Below the pieces are notes generated by a model. The model saw only the letters and a list, made by a program, of their open reading frames with translations, made no database searches and was not told where the DNA came from. A stretch of 47,130 nt of DNA from Prochloron sp. SulCav_FS08_3_32_3330 (lineage in GTDB: Bacteria; Cyanobacteriota; Cyanobacteriia; Cyanobacteriales; DYNF01): positions 1 to 47,130 of the forward strand of contig DYNF01000008.1 of the NCBI GenBank assembly GCA_020721205.1, given 5' to 3'. The position numbers were made by a program, and so were the translations under genes. This document shows, in pieces, positions 42,104 through 47,130 of this stretch. Within the stretch, counting starts at the first letter, position 1. Each line of letters begins with the position of its first letter.

Positions 42104-42324
42104 AATTGATCTCCTTGCTCTAATTGTTCAACTTCTTTAATACCTTTCATTATATCTTTTTCTTGGTAAGGTTGAGCATCTTTGTTATCTTTGCCAGATA
42201 AAACTATTGGTTTTGATAAAAGAGGATGAAGCCAATAAGAATGACTGCCTTTTCCTCTTTTTGGTAAAAGATAAAATCCAGCTTTTTGTAACATTTGTTT
42301 TAATTCTCTAATTTTTTTTGGCAT
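42100..42324 (-). CDS. hicA: HicA/YcfA-family mRNA interferase toxin
   Basis: The 74-residue protein has the double-stranded-RNA-binding-like HicA fold pattern: KKIRELKQMLQKAGFYLLPKRGKGSHSYWLHP. The catalytic histidine lies in the conserved GKGSHSYW. HicA toxins cut mRNA and tmRNA without the ribosome. Order here is toxin then antitoxin, which is usual for hicAB. The pair looks intact. Confidence 0.92.
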   Translation of the reverse strand: MPKKIRELKQMLQKAGFYLLPKRGKGSHSYWLHPLLSKPIVLSGKDNKDAQPYQEKDIMKGIKEVEQLEQGDQL

Positions 42325-42362
42325 TAGTGATCATTAATTTTTATTGACAATAGATTAAATAT

Positions 42363-42401
42363 TTATTTAACACTTGGAATACCTAAATCTTTACGTTTCA
42401 T
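42363..42401 (-). pseudogene. Remnant of a second HicA toxin gene
   Basis: An ATG at 42401 overlaps the stop codon of the HicB-like gene (ATGA, 42398-42401), the same coupling as in toxin-antitoxin operons. It opens with Met-Lys-Arg-Lys-Asp-Leu, a typical HicA start, then runs six more codons (GIPSVK) to a stop. The rest of the toxin is missing. Only this 12-codon tag survives. Confidence 0.6.
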
Positions 42402-42610
42402 ATTGCAATTTTTTCCTCTCTGTAATTATTACTAGCGGCAGAAATTGCATCTTGACGATTAAATTCTAAAGCTTCCTGAAGTGTAATTTTTAAACTTTCA
42501 AGTAATTCTTCATAAGATGCTTCCTGACAGTTAACTCCCGGAATTTCTTCGATCCATCCGATCCACCAACCGTTATTTTCTTGTATAAGAGCCGTATATT
42601 GATTAATCAT
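42398..42610 (-). CDS. HicB-family protein, apparently without its toxin
   Basis: The 70-residue protein has the HicB core: YTALIQENNGWWIGWIEEIPGVNCQEASYEELLESLKITLQEAL. It is a different subtype from the 41897 protein, as the two share only the fold pattern. A toxin gene would be expected directly downstream. Only a 12-codon HicA-like tag is there, so the antitoxin may be an orphan protecting against related HicA toxins, or just a decaying gene. Confidence 0.85.
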   Translation of the reverse strand: MINQYTALIQENNGWWIGWIEEIPGVNCQEASYEELLESLKITLQEALEFNRQDAISAASNNYREEKIAI

Positions 42611-42876
42611 AATAATTTTTTGGTAATTAGTAATATAATGTAATTAATTTTGCAATGGAAAAACTAGAAAAATATGCTCTAATTATTGTATTTTTGATCT
42701 AATGATTCAGATCTAAATTATACACAGATTTTACCTAAAGTAATAAAACCTAAAACATATAATAAGTAATTATACGATGGGAAGGTGATCGCCCGATAAA
42801 AAAAGTTACTCCTATTTTCAGTAATCTTTAACAACAAGACTAAAACTTTAAAAAAAGCCCTGACTTTTCTGTTTTA
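42611..42876. other. Gap in the toxin-antitoxin island, no intact gene
   Basis: This AT-rich DNA is upstream of the orphan hicB. It carries a short GC-richer stretch (GGGAAGGTGATCGCCCGAT near 42779). At its right end lies a decayed copy of the AGTCGGGGATTT arm (AAGCCCTGACTTTTCTGTTT, from about 42855). No open frame of note. Confidence 0.5.
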
Positions 42877-42943
42877 GTAAGGTGGGCAACTATTTTAAAT
42901 TAAATTATTAAAAATAAAATTAATTTAAGTTACCCACCCTACC
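42877..42943. repeat. GGTGGGCAACT-type mini-element (island copy 2)
   Basis: It starts GTAAGGTGGGCAACTATTTT and ends AAGTTACCCACCCTACC. It is about 85-90 percent identical to island copy 1 by eye and lies 21 bp past the stop codon of the small gene below. Confidence 0.85.
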
Positions 42944-42963
42944 AACTAACTTTTAAGCAAAAT

Positions 42964-43152
42964 TTAATCATTTGATTGTCTTGTTTTAAAAGATGGATCA
43001 ATTTTTTTAGGCGGTAATGTTATAACTTTTCTGCCACTAGCATCTTGTTTTTTTTGCCAATCAGCGAACATAGCATCTAAATCGTAGTTAAATAAGCGAT
43101 CGTGTTCTTCTCGAAATTTATGAATTTCATCTACAATTTCATCATTCCACAT
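42964..43152 (-). CDS. Small partner protein of a PIN-domain toxin
   Basis: The 62-residue acidic-basic protein starts MWNDEIVDEIHKFREEHDRLFNYDLDAMFADWQKKQ. It has no DNA-binding domain that I recognise. Its gene starts 3 bp past the stop codon of the PIN gene, so the two are surely one operon. The position and helix-plus-tail design fit an antitoxin that follows its toxin. IVDEIHKFREEH-type proteins commonly follow PIN genes in cyanobacteria. Confidence 0.7.
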   Translation of the reverse strand: MWNDEIVDEIHKFREEHDRLFNYDLDAMFADWQKKQDASGRKVITLPPKKIDPSFKTRQSND

Positions 43153-43155
43153 AGT

Positions 43156-43629
43156 TTAATCTCCTAATAGTTCATAAGGTGTACAAATTATCGGTAAATT
43201 ATAGCCAAATTCTAAACTAATTTGAGTTAGTTTTTTTTGAATTTGAGCGTTAGCAATATGTTTGCAATTCCATGTTAACAAATAATCTATTTCATGAACA
43301 GTAGCCGCCGCAATATGAACTGAGTCTTCCGATGCTTTAGAGGGCAGATTACTTCTTTTTAGAAACTCTGCTGATAAATTGCGTACAGATTGATTTAATT
43401 CTAATAAAGGTAGTCCGTTGAGTAATTCTAATCTTTTTAAGGCAATTTCTTGATCTCCTCTTGTTACTTCATCAACAACAACCTGTGAAATATAAAGACT
43501 AAAATCATTACGGCGATTTTGCCACCAAGCTTGAGTAATTTCCATATTAGCAGATAGAATCCTATTTTGAGTCTCTCTAGCTGTTAAATAGCCTAAAATA
43601 CTTGTTTCAATATAAATGGTTTCTTTCAC
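43156..43629 (-). CDS. PIN-domain (VapC-like) ribonuclease toxin
   Basis: The 157-residue PIN-fold protein starts with MKETIYIETSILGYLTARE, where the first acidic residue of the site is Glu-8 in place of the usual Asp. SQVVVDEVTRGD near 53 supplies a Glu. The C-terminal KASEDSVHIAAATVHEIDYLLTWNCKHIANA supplies the last acidic pair. PIN toxins are metal-dependent RNases; the acidic cluster looks complete. It heads a two-gene operon with the small protein at 42964. Confidence 0.87.
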   Translation of the reverse strand: MKETIYIETSILGYLTARETQNRILSANMEITQAWWQNRRNDFSLYISQVVVDEVTRGDQEIALKRLELLNGLPLLELNQSVRNLSAEFLKRSNLPSKASEDSVHIAAATVHEIDYLLTWNCKHIANAQIQKKLTQISLEFGYNLPIICTPYELLGD

Positions 43630-43685
43630 AGAATTTGATCAAAATTATGTTTTTAATAAATCTAATTATATCTTATAACATTTAG

Positions 43686-43742
43686 GGTATGCCCTGCGTT
43701 TAATCTTTGATTCTCACCAATCAATTAAATACAGAGCATACC
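43686..43742. repeat. Imperfect inverted repeat upstream of the PIN operon
   Basis: GGTATGCCCTGCGTTTAAT (43686-43704) and ATTAAATACAGAGCATACC (43724-43742) are complementary at 16 of 19 positions, around a 19-bp centre. The site lies 57 bp upstream of the PIN start codon. It may be a small mobile repeat or an operator. Confidence 0.65.
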
Positions 43743-43763
43743 ATACCAATTATTAAATTAGGG

Positions 43764-43828
43764 AAAGGTGGGCAACTATTAAAATTTAATGATTAAAAAT
43801 AAAATTAATTTAAGTTCCCCACCCTACC
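43764..43828. repeat. GGTGGGCAACT-type mini-element (island copy 3)
   Basis: It starts AAAGGTGGGCAACTATTAAA and ends AAGTTCCCCACCCTACC. It abuts the 5'-truncated frame at 43814-44200 and seems to have replaced the start of that gene. Confidence 0.85.
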
Positions 43829-44200
43829 TATAAATTATGGCGTATTTTATCGAATGCGTTAGGAGAAGATGTTAATAGGTCAAATATTCAAGCTACAATT
43901 GAAAGATTAGGATTTGCTAATCAATCTATTACAGGAAATAAAGCACCAGTTATAGGTAGTAATAATATTAATTTTTGTCCTAATTCTGCAAAAAAAGAAA
44001 GTGATCTGATCAACGATAATATAGAAGATAATCAAACAAATTCATCTAATAATAAAAATGGTTATCAAGTTATAATTGAACAAGCACAAAAAAAAGTAAA
44101 ATTAGAGACAGTTCCCAAATTAATAAAAGCAGGTTTAAGTATTGAACAAATTACGGAAATGCTAGAATTAGAATTAGAGGAAGTTCAAAACCTAATCTAA
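43814..44200 (+). pseudogene. 5'-truncated gene, C-terminal tail like Rpn-family proteins
   Basis: There is an open frame of 128 codons with no ATG, GTG or TTG near its 5' end; the first in-frame ATG lies 11 codons before the stop. It reads LWRILSNALGEDVNRSNIQA and ATIERLGFANQSITGNKAPV near the start and KLETVPKLIKAGLSIEQITE near the end. The last part is the helical tail common in Rpn-type nucleases. I do not recognise the front part. A mini-element occupies the position of the lost 5' end. A degraded copy of the last 110 bp lies at 45115-45230. Confidence 0.7.
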
Positions 44201-44261
44201 TCATCTTTATTTTGTGTTAAACTATTGTCAATCATTAATTAATCTTAACTAATCTAAATTT

Positions 44262-44519
44262 ATGAATATTATTCTTAACTCCCGACTAGAAAATTTAATT
44301 CAACAACAAATCACTTCTGGAAAATATAACAATATTAATGATGTGATTGAAGATGCTTTAACTTTGTTAGAAAAACGCCATCAATATGATCAATGGGTTA
44401 AAGAAATTGGCGATAAAATTGATATTGCGGCTCAACAATTAGATCAAGGTGAAGGCATAAATAGCGATTTTGCGATTAAACAACTTCGCCAAAATTTACG
44501 TCAAACTAATGATAATTAA
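44262..44519 (+). CDS. parD: ParD-type ribbon-helix-helix antitoxin
   Basis: The 85-residue protein begins MNIILNSRLENLIQQQITSGKYNNINDVIEDALTLLEKR. This is the ribbon-helix-helix pattern of ParD antitoxins, where the beta strand at 2-6 contacts DNA and helices dimerise. The tail (QLDQGEGINSDFAIKQLRQNLRQ) would bind the toxin. It precedes the ParE gene by 8 bp and probably represses their promoter. Confidence 0.9.
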   Translation: MNIILNSRLENLIQQQITSGKYNNINDVIEDALTLLEKRHQYDQWVKEIGDKIDIAAQQLDQGEGINSDFAIKQLRQNLRQTNDN

Positions 44520-44527
44520 GGAAAATA

Positions 44528-44827
44528 ATGACTCAATATATTATTGCACCAGAAGCAATACAAGACCTCAAAGAAATTACACATTATTTGGCTAATTTTA
44601 ATCTTGATACTTCTGAAAATTTCCTTAACCAATTTGAAACAAAATGTCGTTATTTAGTACAGTTTCCCAAAATTGGACGCAGTTATAAGCAAATTCGCTC
44701 TTATTTAAGAGGTTTACCTTTTAATGGTTATATTATCTTTTATCGTCTTGGTAATGATGTTATCGAAATTATGAGAGTTGTTAAAGGTAATCGTGATTTA
44801 GAAGCTCTTTTTGCTGATTATAATTAA
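44528..44827 (+). CDS. parE: ParE/RelE-superfamily toxin
   Basis: The 99-residue protein has the ParE pattern: YIIAPEAIQDLKEITHYLANFNLDTSENFLNQFETKC, then FPKIGRSYKQIRSYLRGLPFNGYIIFYRLGNDVIEIMRVVKGNRDLEALF. The RVVKGNRDL strand is typical for the family. Known ParE toxins inhibit gyrase. It forms an intact pair with the upstream ParD. Confidence 0.92.
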   Translation: MTQYIIAPEAIQDLKEITHYLANFNLDTSENFLNQFETKCRYLVQFPKIGRSYKQIRSYLRGLPFNGYIIFYRLGNDVIEIMRVVKGNRDLEALFADYN

Positions 44828-44889
44828 TGTTAGTTGATGATCTGAATCAAGAAATATCTTTATAACTCTAGTTAATATAGTGAAAAATC

Positions 44890-45096
44890 ATGAAAATTAA
44901 TCTTAATAATGATCAACAAATTATTGAACAAGTTTTTAAAGTTTTAATTGAAAACTTAGATACTTCTACTGTTATGCGTTTTTGGAAAATTTGTAATTTA
45001 GGAAATAGTGATTATTGTCAGATCAAAGATCAATTATTTAAAGATGAAACTGTTGATAGTCTTTATGAGAAAATTAAAGCACAAGAAAATAGTTAA
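44890..45096 (+). CDS. Small protein of unknown function next to parDE
   Basis: The 68-residue protein (MKINLNNDQQIIEQVFKVLIENLD, then TSTVMRFWKICNLGNSDYCQ) is mixed alpha-beta, with two cysteines. Short proteins with an RFWKICNLGNSDY-type motif are familiar to me only as hypothetical proteins near toxin-antitoxin genes in cyanobacteria. It has an ATG start and clean termination, and lies 62 bp after parE on the same strand. No function proposed. Confidence 0.55.
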   Translation: MKINLNNDQQIIEQVFKVLIENLDTSTVMRFWKICNLGNSDYCQIKDQLFKDETVDSLYEKIKAQENS

Positions 45097-45114
45097 CATT
45101 AGCGAATGGAAAAA

Positions 45115-45230
45115 CGAAAAAAGTAAAATTAGACACAGTTTCTAAATTAATAAAAGCAGGTTTAAGTATTGAACAAATTGCCGAAATGTTAGAATTAGAA
45201 TGAGGAGAAGTACAAACTACAATAAAATAA
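45115..45230 (+). pseudogene. Degraded duplicate of the Rpn-like tail
   Basis: About 110 bp repeat the end of the 43814-44200 frame (KKVKLDTVSKLIKAGLSIEQ, then IAEMLELE). A premature TGA replaces one codon, and the rest of the frame (GEVQTTIK) continues after it. With the first copy it brackets parD, parE and the 68-residue gene as direct repeats. Confidence 0.75.
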
Positions 45231-45251
45231 GTATGAGAATTGACTCATTTA

Positions 45252-45260
45252 TGCTATAAT
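45252..45260 (+). promoter_or_regulatory. Extended -10 promoter of the ABC-F gene
   Basis: TGCTATAAT is a perfect extended -10 element (TGn followed by TATAAT), 35 bp before the ATG at 45296. The ribosome binding site is AAGGAAAA. A TTGACT at 45240 is too close (9 bp) to serve as its -35 box. Confidence 0.6.
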
Positions 45261-45295
45261 TAATCCTGTTAAAATATTAAGGAAAATTTAAACAA

Positions 45296-47026
45296 ATGCT
45301 ACGCTTAGAAAATATTAGTAAAATCTATACCACTGATGAAGTTTTAAAAGACGTTACATGGGAAGTTAAAGCTGGAGAAAGAGTGGGTTTAGTGGGGGTA
45401 AATGGGGCGGGAAAATCCACCCAATTAAAAATAATTATGGGGGAAGTTGAACCTACCAGTGGCTCGGTTATTCGCCCTGCTAGTTTGAAAATTGCCTATT
45501 TAACTCAAGAATTTGAAGTAGATCCCAATCGCACGGTGAGAGAGGAATTTTGGACTGTTTTTAAAGAAGCAAATGATATTCATTTAAAAATGGAAAAAGT
45601 CCATCATTTAATGGAAAAATATGCAACTCATCCTGAAGAATTGGATAAATTAATTCATAAATTAGATAAACTTCAACGAAATTTTGAAGCTTTAGATGGC
45701 TATAATTTAGAAACTCAAATTGAGAAAATTTTACCCGAAATGGGTTTTTCTTCTGATAATGGGGATCAACTGGTAAGTAGTTTTAGTGGTGGTTGGCAAA
45801 TGCGGATGAGTTTGGGAAAAATTTTGCTACAAACTCCAGATTTACTGTTATTAGATGAACCGACTAATCATTTAGATTTAGATACGATTGAATGGTTAGA
45901 AAATTATTTAAAATCTTTAACCACTCCGATGGTTATTATTTCCCATGACCGAGAATTTTTAGATCGATTATGTACTAAAATTGTGGAAACAGAAAGGGGA
46001 GTTTCTTCTACTTATTTAGGTAATTATTCTAGTTATTTACAACAAAAAGAAGAAAATAAATTAGCTCAACTTAGTACCTTTGAAAGACAACAAAAAGAAA
46101 TCGAAAAACAACAACAATTTATAGATCGATTTCGTGCTAGTGCTACCCGTAGCACTCAGGCAAAAAGCAGGGAAAAATTATTAGATAAAATGGACAGAGT
46201 TGACGCTCCTATCTCGGATGTGAGAACTTTAAAGTTTCATTTTCCTCCTGCTCCTCGCAGTGGTCAAGATGTGGTAATTATTAATAATTTATCTCATACT
46301 TATGATGATAAAATTTTATTTTTAGATGCTAATTTAATCGTAGAAAGGGGAGAAAAAATTGCAATTTTAGGTCATAATGGGGCGGGAAAATCTACTTTAT
46401 TAAAAATGATTATGGGTTTAGAAAAACCGGAGGAAGGAGTTGCTGGTTTAGGGAAACATAATATTATTCCGGGTTATTTTGAACAAAATCAAGCGGAGGC
46501 TTTAGACTTAGATAAAACTGTTTTTGAGACAATTCAAGGGCAAGTTCCTGAATGGAAAAATGAGGAAATTAGAGCTTTACTCGGTCGTTTTTTATTCAGT
46601 GGTGAAACTGTTTTTAAACGAGTGGAATCTTTAAGTGGTGGGGAAAAAGCAAGACTCGCTTTAGCTAAAATGTTATTAACTCCTGCGAATGTTTTAATCT
46701 TAGATGAACCGACTAATCATTTAGATATTCCTGCTAAAGAAATGTTAGAAAATGCTTTACAGGATTATGAAGGTAGTGTAATTTTAGTCGGTCATGATCG
46801 TTATTTTATTTCTAAAGTTGCGAATAAAATTGTGGAAATTCGTGATGCTGATTTTATTGAATATGATGGAGATTATCATTATTATTTAGATAAAATTGCT
46901 GAAGAAAAAGAGAAGGAAAAACAACGTATTTTAGAGGAAGAAAAAGCCAGAAAAAAAGCTGAAAAAGATGGGAAAAAGAAGGAAACAGAAAAAGTAAAAA
47001 AAGATCAGAAAAAACATAAAAAATAA
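45296..47026 (+). CDS. ABC-F family ATPase
   Basis: The 576-residue soluble protein has two ABC domains and no membrane segment. Domain 1 has Walker A GLVGVNGAGKSTQ near 32, signature SFSGGWQMRMSLG and LLLLDEPTNHLDLDTIEWLE. The linker is rich in Lys, Gln and Arg (about 240-310). Domain 2 has Walker A ILGHNGAGKSTL, signature SLSGGEKARLALAKM and LILDEPTNHLDIPAKE. The C-terminal 45 residues are a highly charged coiled coil (EEKEKEKQRILEEEKARKK). ABC-F proteins act on ribosomes in translation, or some give antibiotic tolerance; which subfamily (Uup- or EttA-like) is unclear. Confidence 0.92.
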   Translation: MLRLENISKIYTTDEVLKDVTWEVKAGERVGLVGVNGAGKSTQLKIIMGEVEPTSGSVIRPASLKIAYLTQEFEVDPNRTVREEFWTVFKEANDIHLKMEKVHHLMEKYATHPEELDKLIHKLDKLQRNFEALDGYNLETQIEKILPEMGFSSDNGDQLVSSFSGGWQMRMSLGKILLQTPDLLLLDEPTNHLDLDTIEWLENYLKSLTTPMVIISHDREFLDRLCTKIVETERGVSSTYLGNYSSYLQQKEENKLAQLSTFERQQKEIEKQQQFIDRFRASATRSTQAKSREKLLDKMDRVDAPISDVRTLKFHFPPAPRSGQDVVIINNLSHTYDDKILFLDANLIVERGEKIAILGHNGAGKSTLLKMIMGLEKPEEGVAGLGKHNIIPGYFEQNQAEALDLDKTVFETIQGQVPEWKNEEIRALLGRFLFSGETVFKRVESLSGGEKARLALAKMLLTPANVLILDEPTNHLDIPAKEMLENALQDYEGSVILVGHDRYFISKVANKIVEIRDADFIEYDGDYHYYLDKIAEEKEKEKQRILEEEKARKKAEKDGKKKETEKVKKDQKKHKK

Positions 47027-47030
47027 ATAG

Positions 47031-47123
47031 GTTTGTTGTTGTGCTTTAGCACTATTTCTATTAATTTTGTGTGCTGAAGCACAACAACGAACATTTTTTG
47101 TGTGCTGAAGCACAACAACGAAC
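47031..47123. repeat. AACGAAC-type hairpin repeats at the window end
   Basis: One unit lies forward (GTTTGTTGTTGTGCTTTAGC then AC, 47031-47052). Two lie in reverse (GTGCTGAAGCACAACAACGA then AC) at 47071-47092 and 47102-47123. They are the same family as the array at 3588-3803 and probably act as terminator of the ABC-F gene. Confidence 0.88.
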
Positions 47124-47130
47124 ATTTTTT

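Noticed and set aside
45240-45260. Standard -35/-10 promoter TTGACT with TATAAT
   Set aside because: The spacing is 9 bp, far from the usual 17. The -10 is better read as an extended -10 element.
46931-47125. Phe-rich frame antisense to the end of the ABC-F gene
   Set aside because: It is the reverse of a lysine-rich coiled coil and a repeat, so low complexity explains it.
1-47130. tRNA, rRNA or known riboswitch
   Set aside because: No cloverleaf with a GGTTCGAATCC-type arm, no rRNA-like stretch and no cobalamin riboswitch pattern upstream of cobM was seen in any intergenic gap.

Overview
The window is AT-rich chromosomal DNA from a unicellular-type cyanobacterium. The diagnostic genes are apcF (the beta-18 allophycocyanin core subunit of phycobilisomes), a cyanobacterial-style glnA with an NtcA-like site upstream, a PatD-like protein and exact copies of the HIP1 octamer GCGATCGC. 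Very high AT content, short palindromic repeats in almost every larger gap and many Uma2, Rpn and toxin-antitoxin genes resemble the Cyanobacterium/Geminocystis/Cyanothece part of the phylum. The genus is my inference.

Layout. 1-8.8 kb: ygfZ, a small unknown gene, a glutaminyl-peptide cyclotransferase, cobM, an SGNH hydrolase, an Amt ammonium transporter, a LysM-M23 peptidase, a 2-Cys peroxiredoxin and a Uma2 nuclease. 8.9-16.7 kb: a GH57 glucan enzyme, a paralogous pair of beta-propeller proteins (one with a WGR domain), purM and an RlpA-like wall protein. 17-21.7 kb: YggT, a glycine-zipper protein, upp, a PatD-like gene, an HtrA protease and an AmpG-like transporter. 21.7-28 kb is an accessory stretch: a toxin-antitoxin pair between two nearly identical direct repeats of about 316 bp, a lipoprotein, a short STAND NTPase, a Uma2 and an Rpn nuclease. 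28-41.6 kb returns to housekeeping genes: a hydantoinase-B-like protein, a lipase, glnA, apcF, an amidase, a DUF1537 sugar kinase, pfkA, a DUF4926 protein and an SbcC/Rad50 ATPase. 41.8-45.2 kb is a second accessory stretch made almost wholly of toxin-antitoxin genes and gene remnants. An ABC-F ATPase closes the window.

How genes work together. amt and glnA form the ammonium uptake and assimilation axis. The M23 peptidase, RlpA, AmpG-like transporter and amidase all act on, or on products of, peptidoglycan. purM and upp belong to nucleotide synthesis and salvage. The GH57 enzyme and pfkA belong to glycogen and sugar use. apcF serves light harvesting.

The most striking structure lies outside the genes. 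At least four families of small repeats occur: (i) composite palindromic elements built on CAACGGGTT/AACCCGTTG arms, two of which carry their own long terminal inverted repeats; (ii) a roughly 65-bp element with GGTGGGCAACT-type ends that borders every toxin-antitoxin block seen here; (iii) a 189-bp MITE-like element duplicated on both sides of one toxin-antitoxin pair; (iv) a 28-bp hairpin unit in a six-copy array. Two repeats supply the last codons and stop codon of host genes, and one perfect 28-bp palindrome sits in frame inside a coding sequence. No rRNA, tRNA or CRISPR array was recognised.
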